Positions 52,154 to 60,778 of a DNA stretch of 64,000 nucleotides are shown here, piece by piece. Below the pieces are notes generated by a model. The model was given only the letters and a program-made list of their open reading frames with translations. It ran no database searches and had not been told where the DNA came from. The position numbers and the translations under genes were made by a program. This DNA is from Roseomonas sp. KE0001 (GTDB lineage Bacteria; Pseudomonadota; Alphaproteobacteria; Acetobacterales; Acetobacteraceae). Where the stretch lies: NCBI RefSeq assembly GCF_016107285.1, contig NZ_RCVQ01000002.1, positions 372,001 through 436,000 of the forward strand, read 5' to 3'. The number at the start of each line of letters is the position of its first letter. Positions within the stretch are counted from its first letter, which is position 1.

Positions 52154-52346
52154 ACCGATCCTTCGTTGCGGCGCCCCGCCTTGCCGGCCTCACCGGGAAT
52201 CCGCCTGGCGCGCGCCGGAACATAGCGCCGGATGGCGCGCGCGAAAGGGCGGGCGGGATCGTTGCGCCACCAGACGCTTGTCGCACTGCGGGATGTGTCA
52301 TGCTAGCGTCCTCGCATCGCTCCAGCGGGACCGGGAGGAAGAGAGC

Positions 52347-52958
52347 ATGGCCGAGCAGGCGAAGCAGCACGTGGCCGAGGACGCGACGAGGCCGACGGTT
52401 GTCATCAAGAAGTACGCCAACCGCCGGCTCTACAACACCGAGGCCTCCTCCTACGTGACGCTGGAGGATCTCGCGCACATGGTCCGCGACGGCCGCGACT
52501 TCGTCGTCTACGACGCGAAATCCGGCGACGACATCACCCGCGGTGTGCTCACGCAGATCATCGTCGAGGAAGAGGCCAAGGGCCGCAGCCTGCTGCCGAC
52601 CTCCTTCCTGCGTCAGCTCATCGGCTTCTACGGCGACAGCCTGCAATCCCTGGTGCCGCGCTATCTGGAGGCCGCCATGGGCACCTTCGCGCGCCAGCAG
52701 GAGCAGATGCGGGTTTCCGTCGAGCAGGCCATGGGCAACTTCAAGCCCATGGTCAATCCGCTCGCCGGGCTCGAGGAGGTCAGCAAGCAGAACATGGCGA
52801 TGATGGAGCGCGCCATGACGCTGTTCAGCCCCTTCCCGCGCCGCGACTCCACGCCCGGCGCGCCGGCGGAGGCGGATGAGGTTGCGGCTCTGCGAGAGGA
52901 AGTACAACTTCTGCGGCAGCGTCTGGCGAAAGCCGAGAGCAATTCGGGAAAATCCTGA
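52347..52958 (+). CDS. phaR: polyhydroxyalkanoate synthesis repressor PhaR
   Basis: 203 residues. The PHB_acc_N DNA-binding domain spans about 18-80: Val-Ile-Lys-Lys-Tyr-Ala-Asn-Arg-Arg-Leu-Tyr-Asn-Thr. The PHB_acc motif near 90-125 (Arg-Gln-Leu-Ile-Gly-Phe-Tyr-Gly-Asp-Ser-Leu-Gln) follows. Binds polyhydroxybutyrate granules and represses phasin and its own gene. GGGAGGAAGAG precedes ATG 52347; the frame extends upstream but is not used. Confidence 0.95.
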   Translation: MAEQAKQHVAEDATRPTVVIKKYANRRLYNTEASSYVTLEDLAHMVRDGRDFVVYDAKSGDDITRGVLTQIIVEEEAKGRSLLPTSFLRQLIGFYGDSLQSLVPRYLEAAMGTFARQQEQMRVSVEQAMGNFKPMVNPLAGLEEVSKQNMAMMERAMTLFSPFPRRDSTPGAPAEADEVAALREEVQLLRQRLAKAESNSGKS

Positions 52959-53072
52959 GAGATCCCTCTGAATCGAGTTGAATTATCACGCGATTGTTAG
53001 AAGAGACCGAACGATCTGCGACAAAGTTTGCGCAGGCTTATCCTATTTGAGGTTGAGAACATCGCTTCCTGG

Positions 53073-53531
53073 ATGAGCAGCATGGCCGCAACCGACGTGG
53101 ATGACATCGTGGCAGGGCCACGCGCAGTGGGCGAGGAATCGGAGGATCCCTCGACCCAGCGCGCCAAGCAGGCCGACAAGCATGTGGGCGCGCGGATCCG
53201 CGAGCGCCGGCTGATGCTGGGCCTGTCGCAGCAGCAGCTTGCCAGCATGATCGGCGTCACCTACCAGCAGGCGCACAAGTACGAGCGTGGCCTGAACCGG
53301 ATCTCCGCCGGCCGTCTCTTCGAGATCGCCGCCGTCCTGGCGGTGCCGGTCTCCTGGTTCTTCGAGGGCCTGGCGGAGGACGGCTCGGCGCAGCCCCTCG
53401 GCGTGCGGCAGCGCATGTGCCTCGAACTGGCCCGCAACTTCGCGCTGATCGACAACGAGAAGCACCAGGAGGCCCTGAGCCAGATGGCCCGTGCCCTGGC
53501 CGCGCAGTCGCAGGGCCGCAGCCTCGACTGA
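53073..53531 (+). CDS. XRE-family transcriptional regulator
   Basis: 152 residues from ATG 53073; ATG 53082 or a TTG at 53028 are alternatives. Helix-turn-helix about 36-90 (Arg-Glu-Arg-Arg-Leu-Met-Leu-Gly-Leu-Ser-Gln-Gln-Gln-Leu-Ala-Ser-Met-Ile-Gly-Val-Thr-Tyr). Of the alphaproteobacterial type with Val-Ser-Trp-Phe-Phe-Glu-Gly-Leu after the domain. A GAATC (GANTC) site lies in the 114-bp promoter gap. Two hairpins follow the stop. Confidence 0.85.
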   Translation: MSSMAATDVDDIVAGPRAVGEESEDPSTQRAKQADKHVGARIRERRLMLGLSQQQLASMIGVTYQQAHKYERGLNRISAGRLFEIAAVLAVPVSWFFEGLAEDGSAQPLGVRQRMCLELARNFALIDNEKHQEALSQMARALAAQSQGRSLD

Positions 53532-53535
53532 CAGC

Positions 53536-53574
53536 GGGGGGTTGTCCCCCCGGCCGGCCGTTCCTGCGAACGGC
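53536..53574 (+). terminator. tandem hairpins after the XRE gene
   Basis: GGGGGG-TTGT-CCCCCC at 53536-53551 and GCCGTTC-CTGC-GAACGGC at 53557-53574 follow the stop directly. Neither ends in a U-tract. Confidence 0.55.
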
Positions 53575-53687
53575 TCGCAACCAGCAGGACTTTCGCCGGA
53601 AGCGGGGCTAGGGTCGACCTCAGACCTTACCCGCCGCCGGAGTCCTGGCATGATCTCCTCCTCCATCCCCGGCCGCGCGCGCTGCGC

Positions 53688-55142
53688 ATGACCGGGTTCT
53701 CCTCCCTTCGGCGCCGTGGTCTGCTCGCCGGGCTGGCGGGGCTCGGCCTGGCGAGGGCGGCGCCTGCCCAGGCGGGCCAGCAGGCGGGGCAGCGGCATGA
53801 ATGGCATTTCGTCGCCGCCGAGCGGGAGGCCCGCCTCCTGGGTCCCGAAGGCCCGGCCTCGCGCATCTGGAGCTATACGGACGGCCTGCTGCCGGTGCTG
53901 CGGATCCGGCAGGGAGACAGCATCCGGGCCGTGCTGGAGAACCGCCTGCCCGAGCACACCACCATCCACTGGCATGGCGTGCGCGGACCCAACGCCATGG
54001 ATGGGGTGCAATACGTCACCCAGCCGCCGGTCGAGCCGGGACAGAGCTTCACCTACGACCTCACGCCGCCCGACACCGGCACCTTCTTCCTGCATCCGCA
54101 CTGCAACGAGCCCGGGCAGGTCGGGCGCGGCCTCGCCGCCGTGCTGGTGGTGGAGGGCGACGAGGCGGAGCTCGCCGATGCCGATATCGTCCTGGCGGTG
54201 AAGGACTGGCGGCTGGCCGGGGATGGCGCCTGGCTGCCCTTCGTGACGCCACAGGGTGCCGGCCGGGCGGGCACCTTCGGGACGCGGCGCGCCGTCAACG
54301 GCCGGCCGGACTTCTCGGCCACAGTGCCGGCGCATGGCGATGTGCGGCTCCGCCTGCTCAACCTCGATGCCACCCGCACCCTGACGCCGCGCGTGGAGGG
54401 GGCGGAGGCCGTGGTGATCGCCACCGACGGCAATGCCCTGTTGCCGCCCGCCCCGCTCGAGGGCTGGAGGGTCGGCGCGGCCATGCGGCTCGATCTGCTG
54501 CTGCGCGCCCCGGCGGCGGGCGGGACCGTCACGCTCCATGACGACTTCTCCCGCACGCCCTGGCCGATCGCGCGCCTCACCGCCGCGCCCTCCACCCGGC
54601 CGCCGCGCCCCTTCGCGCCGCGCGGGCTGCGCCCGGGCCGCGTTCCGCGCGCCGACCTCGCGCGCGCCGAGCGGCTGCCCTTCGCCTTCAGCGCCTCGCT
54701 CGGCCTGCCGGGAACAGCGCCGGGGGATATCGCCGGCCTGCCGCCGGAGGACCCCTTCGCGCAGGTGCTGCTGGACAGCCTTTGCACCGGGCGCCAGACC
54801 TTCTGGGCGATCAACAAGTCCACCTGGCCCGGCGGCGCGCAGGGCGACCACCGCCACCTGCCGCCGCCGCTGGCCGAGCTGAAGGCCGGCCGCAGCTACA
54901 TCTTCGAGCTGCACAACACCACGCCGCACCCCCACCCGATCCACCTGCACGGCCACACCTTCGAGGTGCTGTCGCTCTCGCGCCAGGAGGGCCTGCCGAG
55001 ATTCCTGGCCGACACCGTGCTGCTGCAGCCGCGCGAGCGCGCCGAGATCGCCTTCGTGGCGGCGCCAGGCAACTGGATGTTCCACTGCCACGTGCTGGAG
55101 CACCTGGAGACCGGCATGATGGGCTGGTTGCGGATCGGCTGA
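53688..55142 (+). CDS. multicopper oxidase
   Basis: 484 residues. A twin-Arg-like Arg-Arg-Arg-Gly-Leu-Leu N-terminus with hydrophobic stretch and Ala-Gln-Ala suggests Tat export. All four copper signatures are present: His-Trp-His-Gly at 94-97, His-Pro-His-Cys at 136-139, His-Pro-Ile-His-Leu-His-Gly at 416-422 and His-Cys-His-Val-Leu-Glu-His-Leu-Glu-Thr-Gly-Met-Met at 466-478. It oxidises phenols, metals (Cu+) or others with O2. Length and layout suit CueO/CotA-like enzymes, without Met-rich insert. A 13-codon frame (53650-53691) overlaps its start. Confidence 0.93.
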   Translation: MTGFSSLRRRGLLAGLAGLGLARAAPAQAGQQAGQRHEWHFVAAEREARLLGPEGPASRIWSYTDGLLPVLRIRQGDSIRAVLENRLPEHTTIHWHGVRGPNAMDGVQYVTQPPVEPGQSFTYDLTPPDTGTFFLHPHCNEPGQVGRGLAAVLVVEGDEAELADADIVLAVKDWRLAGDGAWLPFVTPQGAGRAGTFGTRRAVNGRPDFSATVPAHGDVRLRLLNLDATRTLTPRVEGAEAVVIATDGNALLPPAPLEGWRVGAAMRLDLLLRAPAAGGTVTLHDDFSRTPWPIARLTAAPSTRPPRPFAPRGLRPGRVPRADLARAERLPFAFSASLGLPGTAPGDIAGLPPEDPFAQVLLDSLCTGRQTFWAINKSTWPGGAQGDHRHLPPPLAELKAGRSYIFELHNTTPHPHPIHLHGHTFEVLSLSRQEGLPRFLADTVLLQPRERAEIAFVAAPGNWMFHCHVLEHLETGMMGWLRIG

Positions 55143-55187
55143 GGCGCCGCCGACGGTTCGGCCATCCGTTCCTGGGCCGGCGGCGCC
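55143..55187. terminator. inverted repeat between oxidase and amidase genes
   Basis: GGCGCCGCC (55143-55151) and GGCGGCGCC (55179-55187) are perfect 9-bp arms around a 27-bp centre with a further ACGG/CCGT dyad. It fills the convergent gap. Confidence 0.5.
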
Positions 55188-55193
55188 GTTCCG

Positions 55194-56591
55194 TCAGGCC
55201 GTGGCGGGGTCGCAGGGCTCGACGCCGGGGCCGGCTGCCTCGATCGCCGCGCCGGCCGCCAGCAGCAGGTCCTCGCGGTAGCGCCCGGCGATCAGCTGCA
55301 CGCCCATCGGCGCGCGCCCGCCGCTGGTGGCGACGGTGAGGCCGGGCAGCCCCATCAGCGGCAGCCCGACCTGCACGAGCTGCGCCTCCATCACCCGGTC
55401 GAAGGCGGCGGGGGATTCGATGTCCAGCAGGTCGGGGAAGGGCGGCTCGGCGCAGACCGGCAGCAGCAGCACCGGATAGTCCCGCAGGAAGAGCTGCCAC
55501 TGCCGGGTGAAGCCGGCGCGGGCCTGCAGCGCGTCCTGGAAGGCGTCGAGGTCGGGCGCCGTGGCCAGGCGCTCCATCTGCGCCAGCACGAAGCGGGCGT
55601 CCGGATCGCCCTCGCGCTCATAGGCGGTGTTGCCGTTGCGGCGGGATTCGGCCAGCCAGAGCATGGCCTGCAGCCGCGCCGGTTCGCGCAGCGGCGGGCA
55701 GGCGGTCTCGACGATGCTCCAGCCCGCCGATTGCAGCCGCAGCGCCGCGTCGCGCAGCGCCTGCTCCACCTCGGGCTTCGTCGCCAGGCCTTCCGGGCGG
55801 ATGCAGAGCGCGGCGCGCTTCGGCATGGGCGGCCCGTCCAGCGGCGCCGGCACCCACCAGGGGTCGCGCAGATCCTCGGCCGCCATGGCGGCGAGGGCGA
55901 GGCGGATATCGGCGATGGAGCGGGCCAGCGGGCCGGAGACCGCCATCAGCTGGGCGCCGATGGCGCGCTCGGCGCCGGAGGGGTTCCAGGCCGGGATCCG
56001 GCCCAGCGTCGGCCGCAGCCCGTGCACCCCGCAGGCATAGGCCGGGTAGCGGATCGAGCCGCCGATATCCGTGCCATGGCCGATGGCGCCGATGCCGGCC
56101 GCGACCGCGGCCCCGGCGCCGCCGGAAGAGCCGCCCGGCGTCAGTGCCGGATTGCGCGGGTTGCGCGTATGGCCATGCAGCGCGTTGCGGGTGAACCAGC
56201 GCAGCGAGAAGGCCGGCGTGTTGGTCCGCCCGATGATGACGGCGCCGGCGCGCCGGAGGTTGGCCACCACCGGATTGTCCTCGGTGGCGACCAGCTCCCG
56301 CTGGATGCGCAGACCATTGGTCGTCGCGTGGCCCTTCTGGTCGACATTCACCTTGATGGTGACCGGCACGCCGGCGAGCGGCCCCGCCGCCTCGCCGCGG
56401 GCCAATGCCGCATCCACCGCGTCGGCGGCCGCCAGGGCCTCCTCCGGCATTTCCTGCACCACGGCGTTGATGGCCGGATTGACGGCGGCGAGACGCGCCA
56501 GGGCGTCCTGCGCCACCTCTCGCGCCGAGATCTCCCGCGCCGCCACGCGCGCCGCGATCTGATGGGCCTCAAGGCGCCAAAGTTCCGTCAT
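55194..56591 (-). CDS. amidase signature family hydrolase
   Basis: 465 residues. Ser-cisSer-Lys triad: Lys80 (Val-Thr-Ile-Lys-Val-Asn-Val), Ser155/156 (Gly-Gly-Ser-Ser-Gly-Gly-Ala) and nucleophile Ser179 (Gly-Thr-Asp-Ile-Gly-Gly-Ser-Ile-Arg). Not GatA, as gatB/C are absent and several conserved positions differ. Substrate unknown. Start Met-Thr-Glu-Leu-Trp at 56591; an ATG 18 bp further upstream is less likely. Confidence 0.88.
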   Translation of the reverse strand: MTELWRLEAHQIAARVAAREISAREVAQDALARLAAVNPAINAVVQEMPEEALAAADAVDAALARGEAAGPLAGVPVTIKVNVDQKGHATTNGLRIQRELVATEDNPVVANLRRAGAVIIGRTNTPAFSLRWFTRNALHGHTRNPRNPALTPGGSSGGAGAAVAAGIGAIGHGTDIGGSIRYPAYACGVHGLRPTLGRIPAWNPSGAERAIGAQLMAVSGPLARSIADIRLALAAMAAEDLRDPWWVPAPLDGPPMPKRAALCIRPEGLATKPEVEQALRDAALRLQSAGWSIVETACPPLREPARLQAMLWLAESRRNGNTAYEREGDPDARFVLAQMERLATAPDLDAFQDALQARAGFTRQWQLFLRDYPVLLLPVCAEPPFPDLLDIESPAAFDRVMEAQLVQVGLPLMGLPGLTVATSGGRAPMGVQLIAGRYREDLLLAAGAAIEAAGPGVEPCDPATA

Positions 56592-56663
56592 GCCAGCTCC
56601 CTCATCCATCCGGATCCGTCGGACGAGTGTCGCGCCGGGCGCGGCGGCCGTCGAGAGGGGCGC

Positions 56664-56942
56664 TCAGCCCTTGCGCGGCTTGCGGCGGCGCGGGGGCGGC
56701 GGGGCGATCCGCGGCGCGGCATCCTCCTCGCCGATGCTGGCCGGCTCCTCCTCCTCGAGGGCCAGCGGCTCCGCCGCGAGCGGCTGCGCCGGGCCGCGCA
56801 CGGCGTCGAGGCAGTCGCGATACGCGGCCAGGATGCCGGCGGCATCGCGCGGCGCGTCCTCCGCCCGCAGCACGAGCTGCAGCAGGGCCAGCGCCACCGC
56901 CTCGCGACTGTCGCTTTCGATGACGATGCTCGGTCGGGGCAT
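56664..56942 (-). CDS. small acidic/basic-tail protein, unknown
   Basis: 92 residues: Met-Pro-Arg-Pro-Ser-Ile-Val-Ile-Glu-Ser-Asp-Ser-Arg-Glu-Ala-Val-Ala start with a helical body (Leu-Leu-Gln-Leu-Val-Leu-Arg), Glu-rich centre and a C-terminal Pro-Pro-Arg-Arg-Arg-Lys-Pro-Arg-Lys-Gly. No signal peptide, no family recognised. Separated from the amidase by 72 bp on the same strand. Confidence 0.55.
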   Translation of the reverse strand: MPRPSIVIESDSREAVALALLQLVLRAEDAPRDAAGILAAYRDCLDAVRGPAQPLAAEPLALEEEEPASIGEEDAAPRIAPPPPRRRKPRKG

Positions 56943-57050
56943 CCGGATCTCCTCTCGGCTGTTGCGCCACCGGCGAGGCTAGACCCTGGCCTCCGCCGGA
57001 AGAAGCGATGATCGGGGGGGGCCGCCGGGGCGACCCAGGGGCGCGCCCGG

Positions 57051-57644
57051 TCAGGTCGTGTCCTGGCCCTTCGCCAGGGCGCGCAGCCGCGCCAGGAAGG
57101 CCGGATGGTCCCAGGCGGCGGCGCCCTCCAGCCGCGCCACCTCCCGCCCCGCGCGGTCGACGATCAGGCTGGTCGGCAGGCCGCGCGAGCCGGCGGCGCG
57201 CGCCGCCGCGCCCTTGGGATCGAGCCAGACGCCGAGGCTGCGCACGCCGGTGCGCTGGTAGAAGGCCTCGACCTGGGCGCGGCCGCCCCGGTCGGAGGAC
57301 AGCGCCAGCACCACCCAGCCCTCGGGGCCGAGCGCCTGCTGGGCGCGGTCCAGCGCCGGCATCTCGGCGACGCAGGGCGGGCACCAGGTGGCCCAGAAAT
57401 TCACCAGCACCGCCTTGCCCCGGAAAGCATCGAGGCTGGTGGGCTGTTCCTGCGCGTCGGCGAAGTCGAGCGCGGGGGCGGGGCGGGGCGGGATGGCCTC
57501 CAGCTTGGCGAGGCCTTCGGGGGCCTCGCCGGCGGAGGGCTTCGGGCCCGGCGCCGCCGCAATCCCTTGCCGTGCCCGAAGCAGCGTGGTTAGGGTCGCC
57601 CCGGCCGCGAGCAGCGAGAGCAGAGGGCGGCGTCCGAGCAACAC
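57051..57644 (-). CDS. tlpA: TlpA/ResA-family periplasmic thiol oxidoreductase
   Basis: 197 residues from GTG 57644. N-terminal hydrophobic signal/anchor about 7-30, thioredoxin-like domain with Trp-Cys-Pro-Pro-Cys at 87-91. Asn-Phe-Trp-Ala-Thr-Trp before and Gly-Leu-Pro-Thr-Ser (cis-Pro) after it are typical of TlpA. Reduces disulfides in periplasmic apoproteins such as cytochrome c or CuA. Divergent from argH across only 15 bp. Confidence 0.92.
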   Translation of the reverse strand: MLLGRRPLLSLLAAGATLTTLLRARQGIAAAPGPKPSAGEAPEGLAKLEAIPPRPAPALDFADAQEQPTSLDAFRGKAVLVNFWATWCPPCVAEMPALDRAQQALGPEGWVVLALSSDRGGRAQVEAFYQRTGVRSLGVWLDPKGAAARAAGSRGLPTSLIVDRAGREVARLEGAAAWDHPAFLARLRALAKGQDTT

Positions 57645-57659
57645 GAGGCAGATCCTTCC

Positions 57660-59090
57660 TTGTCCAGTTCCAATGGGTCCAGCTCCAGCGGGTCCAGTTC
57701 AGGCCGCAGCCAGGGCAATCAGCAGTGGGGGGGGCGCTACAGCGCCGGCCCCTCGGCCATCATGGAGGCGATCAATGCCTCCATCGGCTTCGACCGCAAG
57801 ATGTGGCGGCAGGACATCCGCGGGAGCCTGGCCCATGCCGCCATGCTGCGCCATGTAGGGATCATCTCGGCCGATGACGAGGCCGCGATCAGGGAAGGCC
57901 TCTCCGGCATCGCCGCCGAGATCGAGGCGGGCGACTTCCCCTTCAGCGAGGCGCTGGAGGACATCCACATGAACATCGAGGCGCGGCTGACCGAGCGCAT
58001 CGGCGAGGCCGGCAAGCGCCTGCACACCGCGCGCAGCCGCAACGACCAGGTGGCGCTCGATGTCCGCCTCTGGGTGCGCGACGCGATCGACGGCATCGAC
58101 GGCCAGCTCGCCGACCTGATGCGCGCCCTCACGGAGCGCGCCGACGAGCATGCGGCGACGGTGATGCCGGGCTTCACCCACCTGCAGCCGGCGCAGCCCA
58201 CCACCCTCGGCCACCACCTGCTGGCCTATGTCGAGATGCTGGGGCGCGACCGCTCCCGCCTCGGCGACTGCCGCGCGCGGATGAACGAGAGCCCGCTGGG
58301 CTCGGCCGCGCTCTGCGGCACCGGCTTCGCCATCGACCGCCACATGACCGCCGCCGCGCTGGGCTTCGACGGGCCGATGCGCAACAGCCTGGACGCCGTG
58401 GCGAGCCGCGACTTCGCGCTGGAATTCCTCGCCGTCCTGGCGATCTGCGCGACGCACCTCTCCCGCTTCGCGGAGGAGATCGTGCTCTGGACGAACCCCT
58501 ATTTCGGCTTCGTCAAGCTGTCCGACGCCTACACCACCGGCTCCTCGATCATGCCGCAGAAGCGCAACCCGGACGCCGCCGAGCTGGTGCGCGCCAAGGT
58601 CGGCCGCGTCTCCGGCGCGCTGATCGGGCTGCTGACGGTGATGAAGGGCCTGCCGATGACCTATGGCAAGGACATGCAGGAGGACAAGGAGGGCCTGTTC
58701 GACGCGGCCGAGACCATGGCGCTGGCGCTCGCCGCGACCGCCGGCATGGTGCGCGACATGAAGGCGGACGGCCCCCGGCTGCGCGAGGCCGCCGGCGCCG
58801 GCTTCTCCACCGCGACCGATCTCGCCGACTGGCTGGTGCGCGAGCTGCGCCTGCCGTTCCGCGACGCGCACCACGTCACCGGCCGCCTGGTGGCACGAGC
58901 GGAGGCGCGGGACGTGGACCTCTCCGGCCTGTCGCTGGAGGAGCTGCAGGCCGAGGAGCCGCGCATCCATGGCGGCGTCTTCCATGTGCTGAGCGTCGAG
59001 GCCTCGGTCGCCTCGCGCACCTCCTATGGCGGCACGGCGCCGGTCAATGTCCGGCGCATGGCGGCCGAATGGCGGGAGCGGCTGGCATGA
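57660..59090 (+). CDS. argH: argininosuccinate lyase
   Basis: 476 residues from a TTG at 57660 (none better in frame). Residues 1-21 are a Ser/Gly/Asn low-complexity run not typical of ArgH. The enzyme core begins at Gln-Trp-Gly-Gly-Arg-Tyr. Superfamily signature [11 protein letters not shown] at 294-304; Thr-His-Leu-Gln-Pro-Ala-Gln at 173-179 and Ser-Arg-Asn-Asp-Gln at 126-130. Cleaves argininosuccinate to arginine and fumarate. Its stop overlaps the start of the LptM-type gene. No clear Shine-Dalgarno; GAGG 11 bp upstream. Confidence 0.94.
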   Translation: MSSSNGSSSSGSSSGRSQGNQQWGGRYSAGPSAIMEAINASIGFDRKMWRQDIRGSLAHAAMLRHVGIISADDEAAIREGLSGIAAEIEAGDFPFSEALEDIHMNIEARLTERIGEAGKRLHTARSRNDQVALDVRLWVRDAIDGIDGQLADLMRALTERADEHAATVMPGFTHLQPAQPTTLGHHLLAYVEMLGRDRSRLGDCRARMNESPLGSAALCGTGFAIDRHMTAAALGFDGPMRNSLDAVASRDFALEFLAVLAICATHLSRFAEEIVLWTNPYFGFVKLSDAYTTGSSIMPQKRNPDAAELVRAKVGRVSGALIGLLTVMKGLPMTYGKDMQEDKEGLFDAAETMALALAATAGMVRDMKADGPRLREAAGAGFSTATDLADWLVRELRLPFRDAHHVTGRLVARAEARDVDLSGLSLEELQAEEPRIHGGVFHVLSVEASVASRTSYGGTAPVNVRRMAAEWRERLA

Positions 59091-59227
59091 GGCGGGCTCT
59101 CCCGGCGCTGCTGGCGCTGGCGCTGCTGCTGCCGCTGCTCGCCGCCTGCGGCCGGCCCGGCCCGGTGCGGCCACCGGGGCCGCCGGACCAGATCACCCAT
59201 CCGCGGGCTTATCCGAGTACGAAGTAG
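59087..59227 (+). CDS. LptM-type small lipoprotein
   Basis: 46 residues, too short for the usual frame list. The ATG overlaps the argH stop (ATGA). Met-Arg-Arg-Ala then Leu/Ala-rich segment ends in Leu-Leu-Ala-Ala-Cys with lipid Cys21, then Gly-Arg-Pro-Gly-Pro-Val-Arg-Pro and a short tail. This is the LptM/YifL form that often lies between argH and lysA; LptM assists LptD assembly in E. coli. lysA is not next; a convergent transporter overlaps its 3' end by 35 bp. Confidence 0.78.
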   Translation: MRRALPALLALALLLPLLAACGRPGPVRPPGPPDQITHPRAYPSTK

Positions 59228-60149
59228 GCCGCCGCCGGGAGGCCGGGTGCGCCCTGGCCTCCCTGTCCGGCATCTCCTGCCAGACCTGGACATGGGCGAG
59301 CAGGGCGAAGAGGGCCGAGCCGCCGATGACATTGCCGGCGAGGAAGGGCAGCAGGTAGGTGGCCGCGCCGTGCAGCAGGCCGATCCGGCCCTCGAAGACC
59401 AGCAGGAAGATCTCCACCGAGCCGGCCACCACATGGGACAGCTCGAACAGGGCGATCAGGTAGGTGATCAGCACGATCGCCCAGAAGCGCGCCGCCTCGG
59501 CCAGCGGCAGCATCCAGACCAGCAGGGCCATCATCCAGCCGGAGAGGACGGCGCGCAGGAAGGCCTGCCACGGCGTCACCTCGATCATGTGCTCGGAGAT
59601 CGCCTGCGCTCCCTTGGACACGAAGCCGGGCAGGAAGCCCTCGGTGGCCAGCACCCCGGCGAAGATGGCGGTGCCGGCCAGATTGGCCACCAGCACCACG
59701 GACCAGTTGCGCGCCAGGGCGCCCAGGGACTTGCGCGTCGGATGCGCCAGCACCGGCAGCACCGCCGTCAGGGTGATCTCGGTGAACAGCTGCTGCCGCG
59801 CCAGGATGACGATCAGGAAGCCGACCGTGTAGCCCAGGCTCTCGACCAGCGGCCGCCAGGGCGCCTCGGGGAGCAGCGCGTGCAGCGTGCCCTCGGTGGT
59901 GATGGAGATGCCGATGGAGAGGCCGGCGGCGAGGCCCGACCACCAGAGCCCCTGCCAGGGGCGGCCCAGCTCCTCGACGCCCTCCTGCCGCACCACCTCG
60001 TAGATGGCCAGCGGGCGGAGCTTGGCATGCTCCTCGACCTCCTCCTCCTCGTCGGGCGTCAGCGGCCCGCCGCTGCTCTCGATCTCGGCATCGGACTTCG
60101 CGTCCGCCCGGTCCTGGTCGGCCTGGGGGCGGAGGGTGGGTTCGGTCAT
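59193..60149 (-). CDS. formate/nitrite-transporter family protein (YfdC-like)
   Basis: 318 residues. A charged N-terminal tail with Asp-Glu-Glu-Glu-Glu-Val-Glu-Glu-His-Ala, then Glu-Leu-Gly-Arg-Pro... before six membrane helices. Phe-Leu-Ile-Val-Ile-Leu-Ala-Arg-Gln-Gln-Leu-Phe-Thr-Glu-Ile-Thr-Leu and Gly-Asn-Val-Ile-Gly-Gly-Ser mark it as FNT of the YfdC branch, whose substrate is unclear. Start Met-Thr-Glu-Pro at 60149; the longer frame is spurious. The 3' end overlaps the convergent LptM gene by 35 bp. Confidence 0.87.
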   Translation of the reverse strand: MTEPTLRPQADQDRADAKSDAEIESSGGPLTPDEEEEVEEHAKLRPLAIYEVVRQEGVEELGRPWQGLWWSGLAAGLSIGISITTEGTLHALLPEAPWRPLVESLGYTVGFLIVILARQQLFTEITLTAVLPVLAHPTRKSLGALARNWSVVLVANLAGTAIFAGVLATEGFLPGFVSKGAQAISEHMIEVTPWQAFLRAVLSGWMMALLVWMLPLAEAARFWAIVLITYLIALFELSHVVAGSVEIFLLVFEGRIGLLHGAATYLLPFLAGNVIGGSALFALLAHVQVWQEMPDREARAHPASRRRPTSYSDKPADG

Positions 60150-60219
60150 GGGGGATCTCGCGGAGCTTCCCGCAGCTAGCGCGGGCGCGGCCATCCGGGT
60201 TGCAGGCGCATGCCGGCCC

Positions 60220-60756
60220 TCAGCCCGCGCCGGGTGCCGGCGGCGGTGCCGTGAAGGGGAACCGCCCGCCCGCCTCCCACGGCCCGCCGCGATAGTGCCA
60301 GAGCAGCAGCGCCTGCGCCGTTCCTTCCCATGGCGGCAGGCTCTGCCGCAGCGTCTCGAGAAGGGCGCGGGCCGCCTCGGGCGTGACCTTGTTCTGCACC
60401 GTCGCATGCAGGCGGAAGCCCTGGCGGTCCTGCGCGCCGAGCCAGGGCCGCCAGGCTTCCGCCAGCCCGGCGCGAAGGCGGTGCAGCGGCGCGCTCTCCA
60501 CGGCGATGGCGGTGCCACGCCCCAGGCTGCGCGGGCCGGTGAAGGCCAGGGGCAGGACCGGCGTCGCCGCGGCCACGGCCGCGAGCCGGGCGGTGATCGC
60601 TTCGAGCGCCTCGCCGGGGAGCGCGTGGAACAGGGTGAGATGCGCCGGGGTCCGGTTGCGCGCGGGCGGGAAATGCCTCCGCCGCAGGGCCTCCAGCCGG
60701 GCGAGGCTGGTGGCGTCGGGTTCCAGGCTCAGGATCAGCGGTGCCGGTTCGGTCAT
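60220..60756 (-). CDS. 2H-family phosphoesterase (2'-5' RNA ligase-like)
   Basis: 178 residues. The two His-x-Thr motifs are His39-Leu-Thr41 (Ala-His-Leu-Thr-Leu-Phe-His) and His117-Ala-Thr119 (Leu-His-Ala-Thr-Val-Gln-Asn-Lys). About 78 residues apart, matching the two-lobed fold. RNA ligase/cyclic phosphodiesterase activity is a family possibility, not established for this protein. Runs into the next TSUP gene by 22 bp gap on the same strand. Confidence 0.85.
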   Translation of the reverse strand: MTEPAPLILSLEPDATSLARLEALRRRHFPPARNRTPAHLTLFHALPGEALEAITARLAAVAAATPVLPLAFTGPRSLGRGTAIAVESAPLHRLRAGLAEAWRPWLGAQDRQGFRLHATVQNKVTPEAARALLETLRQSLPPWEGTAQALLLWHYRGGPWEAGGRFPFTAPPPAPGAG

Positions 60757-60778
60757 GCCCTCCAGATGGGAAGGCGCC

